A stretch of DNA of 64,000 bases from Sphingosinicella sp. LHD-64. Lineage in GTDB: Bacteria > Pseudomonadota > Alphaproteobacteria > Sphingomonadales > Sphingomonadaceae. Shown here piece after piece: positions 26,774 to 35,553 of the stretch. Each line of letters begins with the position of its first letter. Position 1 is the first letter of the stretch. The translations under genes and the position numbers were made by a program. The notes under the pieces were generated by a model. That model had not been told where the DNA came from. It saw only the letters and a program-made list of their open reading frames with translations, and did no database searches. Where the stretch lies: NCBI RefSeq assembly GCF_031157375.1, contig NZ_JAVIFV010000007.1:42241-106240 (forward strand), given 5' to 3'.

Positions 26774-27730
26774 TTACGACGCCCCGTCTTCCCCACCCTC
26801 GCGCAGGACCCTCTCCCTCCACGCCGCTGCCTCCCGCGCCGCATCCTCCTCCCACGCCACCTGCGCGGCGGCATCCGCCGCATGCCGCTCCCGATACGCC
26901 TGCTCCTGCGCCTCGACATACTCCTTGTCCCCGCCGCGGATCGCCTCGCTGCGGCCAACGCTGACCAGGCCGAGGTCGACGAGGAGGTCGCGGGCGGTGG
27001 CGCGGGGGCGTTCGGGTTCGCCGGCGTTGTCCCAGAAGGCGCGGCGGGCGTCGTCGAGCAGGCGGGAGAAGGGGGTTTCGGCGATCTGCGTGAGGCTGAG
27101 GCCCTCGTGCCGGAAGCCCATGACGGCGTCCCAGCCCTCGCCGCCGCTCATCAGATCGAGGCTGACCTCGATATGGGTGAGCTGGCGCGCGTAGAAATCG
27201 GCCGCGGCGATCCGGCCTTCGAGCCGCGCCTCGCGCTCGGCGGCGAGCTTCAGGATATATTTGCGCACGATCGACCGGATGGCCTCCGCGCTCAGGCGGA
27301 CCTCTTCCGGGGTCAGCGAGTCGGGGCCCGGCGCATCGGCATCGCGCGCACCGGGATCGGGCGACGGGGCGTCGGCGGCCGCGGCGGCGTTGAGGCCGGC
27401 GCCCATCCGCATCCGGCCCTTCTCGCGGGAGATCGCCATCGCCTTGTCCCAGGCGGCGCTGAAGCCCTCGGCGCCCTTCGCCTTGCGCAGCTGCTCGGCG
27501 CCGTTGACGCTCCGGCTTACCACCTTCGCGGCGCGGCGGGGCGAGCCGGTGATCGCGAGGGCGGCGATGAAATTGCGCTGCACCTCCGCCGTCCAGCCGT
27601 CGACCCGCTCGATCCGGCGCGGGACCGGCGGGAAATCGAGCAGGTCGCCGAGATCGGTGAAACCCTCCGCGCCGGCCTCGCCCAAGGCGCGGCAGCGATC
27701 GCAGATGACGGGGATGGGGACGGGATCCAT
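26774..27730 (-). CDS. SOS-box-controlled sphingomonad protein, paralog 2 (possible HTH)
   Basis: A 318-aa paralog of the gene at 16858-17814, identical in length. Shared blocks are VDGWTAEVQRNFIAALAITG ... GAEGFSAAWDKA (about residues 45-100) and LAAEREARLEGRIAAADFY ... RQLTHIEVSLDL (about 165-205), then GEPERP. The ATG at 27730 has a GAAGGA site; an upstream in-frame codon at 27772 lies in the SOS box. An Ala-rich linker replaces the Pro-Glu linker of paralog 1. It points toward paralog 1, so the two enclose the accessory region in inverted orientation. Function unknown; control by LexA is inferred from the operator. Confidence 0.75.
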   Translation of the reverse strand: MDPVPIPVICDRCRALGEAGAEGFTDLGDLLDFPPVPRRIERVDGWTAEVQRNFIAALAITGSPRRAAKVVSRSVNGAEQLRKAKGAEGFSAAWDKAMAISREKGRMRMGAGLNAAAAADAPSPDPGARDADAPGPDSLTPEEVRLSAEAIRSIVRKYILKLAAEREARLEGRIAAADFYARQLTHIEVSLDLMSGGEGWDAVMGFRHEGLSLTQIAETPFSRLLDDARRAFWDNAGEPERPRATARDLLVDLGLVSVGRSEAIRGGDKEYVEAQEQAYRERHAADAAAQVAWEEDAAREAAAWRERVLREGGEDGAS

Positions 27731-27755
27731 GGCCGGTTCCTTCTCGGGAAAATGG

Positions 27756-27786
27756 GAACAGAACCAGAACAAATCCTATTTTGCAA
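27756..27786 (-). promoter_or_regulatory. SOS (LexA) box and conserved promoter element of paralog 2
   Basis: On the plus strand GAAC (27756-27759), seven bases, GAAC (27767-27770), equal to GTTC-N7-GTTC on the coding strand. Bases 27765-27786 match the 22-bp element before paralog 1 exactly. The box ends 25 bases before the ATG. Confidence 0.75.
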
Positions 27787-27815
27787 GTTTGGGGAATCGG
27801 GGGGTGAAGCCGCAG

Positions 27816-27845
27816 AAAACGGCGCGGGAGTAAATCCCGCGCCGT
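27816..27845 (-). terminator. Rho-independent terminator of the HAD gene
   Basis: Perfect 11-bp arms (27819-27829 and 27835-27845) around a 5-base loop, followed on the minus strand by TTTT (27819-27816). It lies 100 bases after the HAD gene stop and isolates the SOS promoter from it. The stretch 27846-27945 shows nothing else. Confidence 0.8.
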
Positions 27846-27945
27846 CAGCCGTGTCGCCTGCGGCGCACGCTGGCCGGCCTTCGCCGGCTCTTCGCCCAGG
27901 CACGGCGGCGTTGCACGCCGGCGCGCTTGGCCTCGGCGGCTGCGG

Positions 27946-28638
27946 CTACGGCCCCGCCCGTTTCCGGTCCCGCCAGTCCAGCACCTCCCACCCCGCGTCG
28001 GTGGCGACGCGGACGAGGCGGTCGTGGGGGTTGGTGGCGAAGGCCTCGTCGGACCAGGCGTGGACCGGCGCGTCCGAGACATGATCGGAATAGAAGCGGA
28101 TGTGGACCGCCTGGCGCTCCAGCCCCTCGCGCTGGAGCCAGGCCTCGATCATGTCGAGCTTGCCGAGCCCGTAGCAATTGGCGCCGTCGATCTTCGCCAC
28201 GATCCGGCCCTTGCGGTCGGGGAGCGTGTCGGTGGCGATGACGTCGTCGAAGCCGAGTCGCTCGGCGATCGCGGCGGCGTAGAGGCGGTAGGAGGCGGTG
28301 GCCAGGACGAGACGGCGGCCGGCCGCCTTGTCCTCGGCGATGCGGGTGCGCGCGCCGGCGAGGATGTTGGTCTCGACCTGCCGGTCGGCGAAGCTGCGGA
28401 CCACCGGCTCGAGCTGCTGCGGCGTCGGGCGGCCGACGAGCAGGCGGTAGTTCCATTCCTTCAGCCGGCCGCGGTCGACCAGCTTCAGCGCATAGGGGAT
28501 GAGGGTGAGGCCGACCACCGGCAGGAAGACAAGGCGCCAGGGCGACAGCTGGCGGACGGCATGGGCGAGGAACAGGCCGAAGGTCGGCCGGCGCGTCACC
28601 GTCTTGTCCATGTCGTAGATGGCGAGCGTCGTCGTCAT
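27946..28638 (-). CDS. HAD-IB family phosphatase (SerB-like)
   Basis: A 230-aa HAD hydrolase. Motif I is DMDKTVT (D9, D11), motif II the Ser/Thr of LATASYRLY, and motif III/IV the FYSDHVSDAP block. A hydrophobic segment (about 33-53, LVFLPVVGLTLIPYALKL) interrupts the cap, typical of HAD-IB proteins linked to membrane lipids or aminoacyl phosphates. The substrate is not predictable. It is divergent from mlaE, across 80 bases. Confidence 0.87.
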   Translation of the reverse strand: MTTTLAIYDMDKTVTRRPTFGLFLAHAVRQLSPWRLVFLPVVGLTLIPYALKLVDRGRLKEWNYRLLVGRPTPQQLEPVVRSFADRQVETNILAGARTRIAEDKAAGRRLVLATASYRLYAAAIAERLGFDDVIATDTLPDRKGRIVAKIDGANCYGLGKLDMIEAWLQREGLERQAVHIRFYSDHVSDAPVHAWSDEAFATNPHDRLVRVATDAGWEVLDWRDRKRAGP

Positions 28639-28718
28639 GGAACTCCCGTCAGCATAAAAGCGTAACGACTGTCCATGGTTGCTTGCCGCCTCCCGGGAAT
28701 TAAAGCAGTCTCCCGCCG

Positions 28719-29828
28719 ATGAGCGAGACTGCGGACATCAGCCATGACGCGGGGGGCCGCCGCCGGGTGCTGCGCTTCGCTGGCAACCTGACGCTGCTCC
28801 GGGTCCGCAAGGTCAGCGAGGAGCTGAAACAGGTCCAGGACGAGGCGCTCGACGTCGACATTTCCGACGTCGAGCGGATGGACACGGTCGGCGCCTGGCT
28901 GATCCACAAGCTGCAGCGCGACCATGGCGCGCGGGTGATCGGGGCGAGCGCGGAGCAGCAGCTCCTGCTCGACCAGGTCGCCAAGGCGGACACGCCGATG
29001 CAGGTGCGCGCCGAGCACGAGCAGCCGATGCTGCGGCTCGTCGCCGAGGTCGGCGAGGCGACGAAGACCGCCATGTCGACGATGCTCGGCCTGATCGGCT
29101 TCTTCGGATCGCTCTGCATGTCGGCATGGCACCTGATCCGCCATCCGCGGCGGTTCCGGTTCAACGCGGTGGTGACCAGCTTCGACATGGTCGGCGTGCG
29201 CGCGCTCGCGATCATCGGGCTGATGAGCTTCCTGGTCGGGGTCGTCATCGCCCAGCAGGGCGCGGTGCAGCTCCGCCAGTTCGGCGCCGAGGTCTACACG
29301 ATCAACCTGATCGGCCGCCTCACCTTCCGCGAGCTCGGCATCCTGATGACCGCGATCATGGTCGCCGGCCGATCGGGCAGCGCCTTTGCCGCGCAGCTGG
29401 GCTCGATGAAGCTGGCCGAGGAGGTCGACGCGATGCGCACGATCGGCGTCTCGCCGATGGAGGCGCTGGTGCTGCCGCGGGTGCTGTCGACGGTGCTGCT
29501 GATGCCGCTGCTCGGCTTCTACGCGTCGATCGTCGCGCTGATCGGCGGCGGCCTGCTGTGCTGGATCTCGCTCGACATTCCGCCGATCACCTATGTCCAG
29601 CGCATCCGCGAGGTCGTGCCGATGACCGATCTGTGGTCGGGGCTGATCAAGGCGCCGGTGTTCGGCATGATCATCGCCATGGCCGGCTGCTATCAGGGCC
29701 TGCAGGTGCGCGGCGATGCCGAGGAGGTGGGCATGCGCACCACCGCCGCGGTCGTCCAGGGCATCTTCCTGGTGATCGTGCTCGACGCCTTCTTCGCCGT
29801 CTTCTTCACCGAGATCGGGTGGGTCTGA
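28719..29828 (+). CDS. mlaE: MlaE-type ABC permease with N-terminal STAS domain
   Basis: A 369-aa inner-membrane permease of the phospholipid-transport (Mla/MCE) system. Residues about 1-100 form a STAS domain (MlaB-like, RFAGNLTLLRVRKVSEEL ... DVERMDTVGAWLI), then the five-to-six-helix MlaE core with GRSGSAFAAQLGSMKLAEEVDAMRTIG. In E. coli the STAS protein MlaB is separate; here it is fused. It starts the four-gene operon mlaE-mlaF-mlaD-lipoprotein, which traffics phospholipids between outer and inner membrane. Confidence 0.95.
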   Translation: MSETADISHDAGGRRRVLRFAGNLTLLRVRKVSEELKQVQDEALDVDISDVERMDTVGAWLIHKLQRDHGARVIGASAEQQLLLDQVAKADTPMQVRAEHEQPMLRLVAEVGEATKTAMSTMLGLIGFFGSLCMSAWHLIRHPRRFRFNAVVTSFDMVGVRALAIIGLMSFLVGVVIAQQGAVQLRQFGAEVYTINLIGRLTFRELGILMTAIMVAGRSGSAFAAQLGSMKLAEEVDAMRTIGVSPMEALVLPRVLSTVLLMPLLGFYASIVALIGGGLLCWISLDIPPITYVQRIREVVPMTDLWSGLIKAPVFGMIIAMAGCYQGLQVRGDAEEVGMRTTAAVVQGIFLVIVLDAFFAVFFTEIGWV

Positions 29829-29830
29829 TC

Positions 29831-30628
29831 TTGGCGAAGGGCGATCCGGTCATCGAGGTGCGCGGCCTCAAGAACGTGTTCGGCGAGCAGGTCGTGCACG
29901 AGGGGCTCGACCTCGACGTGCGGCGCGGCGAGATTCTCGGCGTGGTCGGCGGCTCGGGCACCGGCAAGTCGGTGCTGATGCGCTCGATCATCGGCCTGCA
30001 GACGCCGGCCGAGGGCGAGATCCAGGTGTTCGGCGAGCAGATGGTCGGCCGCGACGAGGAGGAGGCCAAGCATATCCGCCGGCGCTGGGGCGTGCTGTTC
30101 CAGGGCGGCGCGCTGTTCTCGACGCTGACCGTCGCCGAGAACGTCCAGGTGCCGATCAAGGAGTTCTTCTCGGGGCTCGACCGGCAGCTGCTCGACGAGA
30201 TCGCCGCCTACAAGATCTCAATGACCGGCCTACCGCCACTGGCGGCCACACGCTACCCGTCGGAGCTGTCCGGCGGCATGCGCAAGCGCGCCGGCATCGC
30301 CCGCGCGCTGGCGCTCGATCCGGAGCTTTTGTTCCTCGACGAGCCGACCGCGGGCCTCGATCCGATCGGCGCGGCGGCGTTCGACGAGCTGATCGGCGAG
30401 CTTTCCCACGCGCTCGGCCTCACCGTCTTCCTGATCACCCACGATCTCGACACGCTCTACGCGATCTGCGACCGGGTGGCGGTGCTCGCCGACCGCAAGG
30501 TGGTCGCGGTTGGAACGATTCCGGAATTATTGGCTTTGGATCACGAATGGATTCAGGAATATTTCCGCGGACCGCGGGGGCGCGCCGCCGCCGCGGGAGC
30601 GCATGAGGAACAAGAGGCGGGAGCCTGA
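29831..30628 (+). CDS. mlaF: MlaF-type ABC ATPase
   Basis: A 265-aa ATPase energising the MlaE permease: Walker A GGSGTGKS, signature LSGGMRKRAGIARALA, Walker B LLFLDEPTAGLDP, H-loop ITHDLD. The start is taken as TTG at 29831, two bases after the mlaE stop; an in-frame GTG at 29819 inside mlaE is an alternative adding four residues. Its TGA overlaps the ATG of mlaD by one base. Confidence 0.95.
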   Translation: MAKGDPVIEVRGLKNVFGEQVVHEGLDLDVRRGEILGVVGGSGTGKSVLMRSIIGLQTPAEGEIQVFGEQMVGRDEEEAKHIRRRWGVLFQGGALFSTLTVAENVQVPIKEFFSGLDRQLLDEIAAYKISMTGLPPLAATRYPSELSGGMRKRAGIARALALDPELLFLDEPTAGLDPIGAAAFDELIGELSHALGLTVFLITHDLDTLYAICDRVAVLADRKVVAVGTIPELLALDHEWIQEYFRGPRGRAAAAGAHEEQEAGA

Positions 30629-31620
30629 TGGAGACACGTTCGAACCAGATCCTCGTCGGCAGCGTGGTCCTCGGACTGATCGCGGCGCTCGTGGTGTTCA
30701 TCGTCTGGCTGAGCTCGCTCGGCGAGGGCGGGCAGAAGGTCTATGACGTCTTCTTCCAGCAGTCGGTCGAGGGGCTCGCCAACGGCTCGGGCGTCACCTT
30801 CCGCGGCGTGCCGGTCGGCCAGATCGAATCGATCAACCTCGAGCCGAACAGTCCGCAGTTCATCCGGGTGCGCATCCGGGTGAGCGACACCACGCCGGTG
30901 CTGCAGGGCACGACCGCGACGATCCGCGGCGTCGGCTTCACCGGCGTCTCGCAGATCCAGCTCGATCCGCCCGAGCAGCAGGCGGGCCAACGGGGGCAGC
31001 CGGCCGAGATCCGTTGCCCGGAGCAGAATCCCGAGTCCGAATGCCCCTACGGCTTTCCGGTGATCCCGACCCGGCCGGGCGCGCTCGGCCAGCTGCTCAA
31101 CACCGCGCCGGAGCTGCTCGAGCGGGTGAGCACGCTCACCGAGCGGCTGACCGAGCTGCTCTCCGACCGCAACCAGGAGAGCTTCGCGGCGATCCTCGAC
31201 AATGTCGAAGGCATCACCCGTTCGTTGGACGAGCGTTCGCCGGAGATCGCCGCAACGCTCGCCGAAGCACGGGTCGCGATCCAGCAGGCGGGCCGCGCGG
31301 CAGAGCAGTTCGGCCAGCTCGCCGAATCCGCCAACACCCTGGTCAACGAGGATGGACGGCCGCTGGTGACCGACCTCAGGCGGACGCTGCAATCGGCCGA
31401 CCAGAGCATGCAGCAGCTCCAGTCGGCGATCGGCGAGGCGCGGCCGGGGATCCAGAACTTCTCGACCCAGACCCTGCCCGAGGTCGGCCAGCTGATCCGC
31501 GACCTGCGCGCCACCTCGCAGTCGCTGCGCGACATCACCGACCGCCTCAACCAGCAGGGCGTCGGCGGCGTGATCGGCGGCCAGCGCCTGCCCGACTACC
31601 GGCCCGGAAGAGGAAACTGA
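30628..31620 (+). CDS. mlaD: MlaD-type MCE-domain lipid-binding protein
   Basis: A 330-aa periplasmic protein anchored by an N-terminal helix (residues about 9-29). The MCE domain (about 40-118) contains GLANGSGVTFRGVPVGQI and GFTGVSQIQL. A long helical C-terminal part (about 150-320) follows, which in MCE proteins can build a tunnel or contact outer-membrane partners; E. coli MlaD is shorter (183 aa). It would form the hexameric lipid shuttle of the operon. Confidence 0.94.
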   Translation: METRSNQILVGSVVLGLIAALVVFIVWLSSLGEGGQKVYDVFFQQSVEGLANGSGVTFRGVPVGQIESINLEPNSPQFIRVRIRVSDTTPVLQGTTATIRGVGFTGVSQIQLDPPEQQAGQRGQPAEIRCPEQNPESECPYGFPVIPTRPGALGQLLNTAPELLERVSTLTERLTELLSDRNQESFAAILDNVEGITRSLDERSPEIAATLAEARVAIQQAGRAAEQFGQLAESANTLVNEDGRPLVTDLRRTLQSADQSMQQLQSAIGEARPGIQNFSTQTLPEVGQLIRDLRATSQSLRDITDRLNQQGVGGVIGGQRLPDYRPGRGN

Positions 31621-31622
31621 CC

Positions 31623-32204
31623 ATGCGCCTGAAGCCCCTCGCGGCCGCCCTCCTCCTGCTCCCCCTCGCCGGCTGCTTCGGCGGCGGGGGCGGGCCCGAC
31701 CAGCTCCTGACCCTGACCGCGGCGGAGAGCCGGCCGCCGGCAAGTCCGCGCACCGCCGGCCAGGGCGCTGCGGTCACCGTCGCCGAGCCGAGCGTGCCGC
31801 AGGCGCTGCGGACCAACCGCGTGCCGGTCTATGTCAACGAGACGACCATCCAGTACCTGACCGGCGCCGCCTGGGTGGAGTATCCGGGGCCACTGTTCGC
31901 GCGGCTGCTCGGCGAGACGATCGCGGTGCGCACCGGCCGCGTCGTGCTCGATCCCGGTCAGTACAGCCACGATCCCGGCACGCGCGTCACCGGCAATCTC
32001 GTGAAGTTCGGCCTCGATCCCGCGGCAATGGAGGCGGTCGCGATCTACGACGCCGCGATCGCTCAGCAGGGCGGGGGTGTCAGGACGAACCGCTTCGAGG
32101 CGCGGGTCCAGGTCTCGGAGGCAACCGCCGAGGCGGTGGCGCCGGCGCTCAACCAGGCGGCGAACCAGGTCGCCGAGCAGGTCGCGGCCTGGGTGGGGCA
32201 ATAG
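31623..32204 (+). CDS. ABC-type transport auxiliary lipoprotein
   Basis: A 193-aa lipoprotein (lipobox LPLAGC, C18) of the ABC-type transport auxiliary component (PqiC-like) family: TNRVPVYVNETTIQYLTGAAWVEYPGPLFARLLGE and VTGNLVKFGLD. It starts three bases after mlaD and completes the operon. It probably anchors the MCE complex to the outer membrane, the place filled by MlaA or PqiC elsewhere. An open frame back to 31014 lies inside mlaD and is not used. Confidence 0.9.
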   Translation: MRLKPLAAALLLLPLAGCFGGGGGPDQLLTLTAAESRPPASPRTAGQGAAVTVAEPSVPQALRTNRVPVYVNETTIQYLTGAAWVEYPGPLFARLLGETIAVRTGRVVLDPGQYSHDPGTRVTGNLVKFGLDPAAMEAVAIYDAAIAQQGGGVRTNRFEARVQVSEATAEAVAPALNQAANQVAEQVAAWVGQ

Positions 32205-32228
32205 CCTCCCATCACCCTGTTCCCTTTT

Positions 32229-32315
32229 CGTCACCCCGGCGCAAGCCGGGGTCTCGTCGGGTGAAGAACCCGGCGTTCGTCCGTCCTGAGATCCCGGCCT
32301 GCGCCGGGATGACGG
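32229..32315. repeat. Paired REP-like palindromes between convergent genes
   Basis: Two hairpin units, tcaccccggcgcaagccggg at 32231 and its inverted relative ending ccgggatgacgg at 32315, lie head to head. The same composite occurs at 57780-57863. It lies between the convergent Mla operon and pepN and may terminate both. Confidence 0.75.
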
Positions 32316-34898
32316 TCAGGCCAGGCTCTTGCTCGCCTGTTCGAACACGTCCTTGCTGAGGCCCGGCGTCGCGACGATCCGTTCCAGTTCGGCCTTCATC
32401 AGCCCGGCGCGACCGTGGTCGAAGCGGCGCCAGCGGCCGAGCGGCGGGACCAGCTTGGCCGCGGTCTGCGGGTTGAGCTTGTCCTCGGCCAGGATCATGT
32501 CGGCGAGGAACCTGTAGCCGCGACCGCTGACGTCGTGGAAGGCGCGCTGGTTGACCGAGAAGGCGCCGACCAGCGCCCGCAGGCGATTGGGATTGGCGAG
32601 GGTGAAATCGGGGTGGTTCGCCAGCGCCTCGACCTCGGCCGGAGCATCGTCGCGCGTGGAGAGCGCCTGCACGGTGAACCATTTGTCGATCACCAGCGCA
32701 TTGCCCTTGTAGCGATCGTAGAAGGCCGCCAGCGCGGCATCGCGCTCGGCCGAAACGCCGTTGACGAGCACGCCCATCGCGCCCTGACGGTCGCTCATAT
32801 TGTCGGCCTCGTCGAACTGGCGCATGGCGAGCTCCGCCGCGTCGTCCGCGCCGGCGGCGGTGATGTAGCCCAACGAGATGGTGCGCAGCCGCCGCGCGCC
32901 CTTGGCGGCGGGGTTGTATTCGTACCGATTGGCCGTGCTCGCCGCATAGGCGCCGCGCCACAGATCGTCCAGCTCGGTGCCGAGATCGGCGCGCAGCGCC
33001 TCGCGGGCGCGGTTGATCGCCTCCGGGTCGACCTGCGCCATCCGGTCGCCGATGAAGGATTCGCTCGGCAGCAGCACCGCCTCGGCGATGAAGGCGGCTT
33101 CCAGCGTCTCGTTGGTGAGGGTGCGGCGCACCGCCTCGATCACCGGGCCGTGGTCGCCCGCGCCTGAGCTCACCGATGCGATCAGCGTGTCGAGCATCAG
33201 CTGCTGCATCGCCTCGTAGCGCGCGAAGGGATCATTGTCGCAACCCGAGAGGAAGGCGAGATCGGCGGCGCTGCGGTCGGTCTCCAGCACGATCGGCGCG
33301 GAGAAGTCGCGGTTGATCGACAGCACCGGCCTGGCCGGCGCCCCGTCCAGCGCCACCTCGGCGCTGGCATCCTCGAAGATGATCAGGCGTTCGTCGACGG
33401 CCTTGCCGGTGTCGCCGTCCATCAGCGCGACCTTGAGCGGGATCGGCATCGGCCGCTTGGCCGGCTGGCCCGGCGTCGCCGGCACTTCCTGCTCGAGGTG
33501 CAACGTCAGGCCGTCGCCGCCATTGGCGAGGCGCGCCTTCACCTTGGGCGTGCCGGCCTGGCTGTACCAGGCTCGGAAATGGGTGAGATCGACGCCGGAC
33601 GCGTCCTCCATCGCCTTGACGAAATCCTCGCAGGTCACCGCCTGGCCGTCATGCCGGTCGAAATAGAGGTCGCAGCCGGCACGGAACTTCTCGGGGCCGA
33701 GGATGGTGTGCATCATCCGGATGAGCTCGGCGCCCTTGTTGTAGACGGTCGCGGTGTAGAAGTTCGAGATTTCGATATAGGAATCGGGCCGCACCGGATG
33801 GGCGAGCGGACCGGCATCCTCCGGGAACTGGGCGGCACGCAGCATCCGCACGTCCTCGATCCGCTTGACCGCGCGGCTGCCCATGTCGGCGCTGAACTGC
33901 TGGTCGCGGAAGACGGTGAAGCCCTCTTTCAGGCTAAGCTGGAACCAGTCGCGGCAGGTGACGCGGTTGCCCGACCAGTTGTGGAAATATTCGTGCGCGA
34001 CCACGCCGGCGATGCCGTCATAATCCTGGTCGGTCGCGGTGTCCGGATCGGCCAGGATGTAGCGCGAGTTGAAGACGTTGAGGCCCTTGTTCTCCATCGC
34101 GCCGAAATTGAAGTCGGCGACCGCGACGATGTTGAACACGTCGAGATCATATTCGCGGCCGAACACCTCCTCGTCCCACTTCATCGCCGCCTTGAGGCTG
34201 GCCATGGCATGGTCGGTCCGCTCGAGATCGCCATCGCGGACCCAGATGCCGAGATCGACGGTGCGGCCGGAGCGGGTGGTGAAGCGGTCGCGATTGGCAA
34301 CGAGATCGCCGGCGACGAGGGCGAACAGATAGCAGGGCTTGGGGAAGGGATCGTGCCATTCGGCCCAGTGCCGTCCGCCCTCGGATTCCCCCGAAGCGAC
34401 AGGATCGCCGTTGGCGAGCAGCACCGGGAAGCGCGCCTTGTCGGCGGTCATCTTCACCTGGTAGCGGCTGAGCACGTCGGGCCGGTCCGGGAAGGGCGTG
34501 ATCCGCCGGAAGCCTTCGGCCTCGCACTGGGTGCACAGCATCCCGCCCGACTCGTAGAGACCCATGAGCTGGGTGTTGGCGCGCGGGCTGATCTCGACCT
34601 CGGTCTCGATCACCGCGCTTTCGCCGTTGACCGGCACCTTCAGCACCTCCTCCTCGAACCAGTAGTTGACCGGCGCGCCGTCGACGGCGACGCGGAGGAT
34701 GCGCAGGCCCTGGGCGTCGAGCCGGACCGGAAGATTGTGGTCGCCCTGCCGCGCGACGGTCAGACGGGAGCGGACCACCGTCCGTTCGGGGTCGAGATCG
34801 AAATCGAGCGCGATCTCCGGCACCAGCCAGTCGGGCGGACGATAGTCCTCGCGGCGAATCGTGTGCGGGGCGGCGGGTGCGGAGAGGGCATCGGGCAT
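32316..34898 (-). CDS. pepN: Aminopeptidase N
   Basis: An 860-aa cytoplasmic M1 aminopeptidase of the bacterial PepN type. It has GAMENKG (266-272), the zinc site HEYFHNWSGNRVTCRDWFQL (H302, E303, H306) and third ligand E325 in LKEGF, followed by the DUF3458 Ig-like and helical C-terminal domains. It releases N-terminal residues from peptides in protein turnover. No signal peptide, unlike the M1 lipoprotein at 14378. Length matches E. coli PepN closely. Confidence 0.97.
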   Translation of the reverse strand: MPDALSAPAAPHTIRREDYRPPDWLVPEIALDFDLDPERTVVRSRLTVARQGDHNLPVRLDAQGLRILRVAVDGAPVNYWFEEEVLKVPVNGESAVIETEVEISPRANTQLMGLYESGGMLCTQCEAEGFRRITPFPDRPDVLSRYQVKMTADKARFPVLLANGDPVASGESEGGRHWAEWHDPFPKPCYLFALVAGDLVANRDRFTTRSGRTVDLGIWVRDGDLERTDHAMASLKAAMKWDEEVFGREYDLDVFNIVAVADFNFGAMENKGLNVFNSRYILADPDTATDQDYDGIAGVVAHEYFHNWSGNRVTCRDWFQLSLKEGFTVFRDQQFSADMGSRAVKRIEDVRMLRAAQFPEDAGPLAHPVRPDSYIEISNFYTATVYNKGAELIRMMHTILGPEKFRAGCDLYFDRHDGQAVTCEDFVKAMEDASGVDLTHFRAWYSQAGTPKVKARLANGGDGLTLHLEQEVPATPGQPAKRPMPIPLKVALMDGDTGKAVDERLIIFEDASAEVALDGAPARPVLSINRDFSAPIVLETDRSAADLAFLSGCDNDPFARYEAMQQLMLDTLIASVSSGAGDHGPVIEAVRRTLTNETLEAAFIAEAVLLPSESFIGDRMAQVDPEAINRAREALRADLGTELDDLWRGAYAASTANRYEYNPAAKGARRLRTISLGYITAAGADDAAELAMRQFDEADNMSDRQGAMGVLVNGVSAERDAALAAFYDRYKGNALVIDKWFTVQALSTRDDAPAEVEALANHPDFTLANPNRLRALVGAFSVNQRAFHDVSGRGYRFLADMILAEDKLNPQTAAKLVPPLGRWRRFDHGRAGLMKAELERIVATPGLSKDVFEQASKSLA

Positions 34899-34959
34899 GG
34901 GCCGAACTTAGGCCGCCCGCCCCGCCGGCGCAATCGAAGGGCCGTTAGACGGTGCCAGG

Positions 34960-35481
34960 CTAGCGGGCAGCGGTCGCGGGCGCCGCCAGGCCGGTGCGGC
35001 AGCCGCGGCTGCGGTGCAGCCCGCGCAGGAAGCCGCGCCGGGCGATACCGGCGTCGACCGCGGCCTCGAGCCGGCGCTGCTGATCGGCGGCGCCGCTCAA
35101 TTCCCGGATCAGGCTGCGGAACGGCACGACCGAATTGACAACCATTCGGCCGCCCGCGGCGGCGATCCGCCCGGCCTCGCTCCCCTGCGCTTCGGCCGGC
35201 ATATCGAAATCCGTGCCGAGCACGCCGCTGAGCTCGATGATCGCCGCCGAGATCTGTGCGCAGGTCCTCGCGCCGTCGAGCCCGTAAGGATCGGCGGCCG
35301 CGCGTTCGAGCACGGGCGGGACCTCGGTCCGCTGGATTCCGACATCGCGCGCGGGCTGGGTCGCGATCTGCCCGGCGGAGTTCTGGTTGGGCCGGTTCTC
35401 GTGGGTTGTCTGGGCGAGGCCGGCGGCGGCGAGGGGCAGGGCCAGGACGGCCGCAGCGATCTTGAAGCCGGATCGGAACAT
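34960..35481 (-). CDS. Exported hypothetical protein
   Basis: A 173-aa protein with a signal peptide (MFRSGFKIAAAVLALPLAAAGLAQ) and a mature part containing RTCAQISAAIIELSGVLGTDFD, a Cys plus aspartate-rich segment, and a basic C-terminus with two further cysteines (RGLHRSRGCRTG). I recognise it only as a conserved-looking sphingomonad secreted protein. It stands between pepN and the PilZ gene, all on the minus strand but with gaps of 61 and 72 bases. Confidence 0.7.
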   Translation of the reverse strand: MFRSGFKIAAAVLALPLAAAGLAQTTHENRPNQNSAGQIATQPARDVGIQRTEVPPVLERAAADPYGLDGARTCAQISAAIIELSGVLGTDFDMPAEAQGSEAGRIAAAGGRMVVNSVVPFRSLIRELSGAADQQRRLEAAVDAGIARRGFLRGLHRSRGCRTGLAAPATAAR

Positions 35482-35553
35482 GGGGCGACTCCCTGTCTGG
35501 ATTCGCCGACTATTCGTTGCGGAGACGGATTTTTCCAGCCGTTTCCGCCTGGG

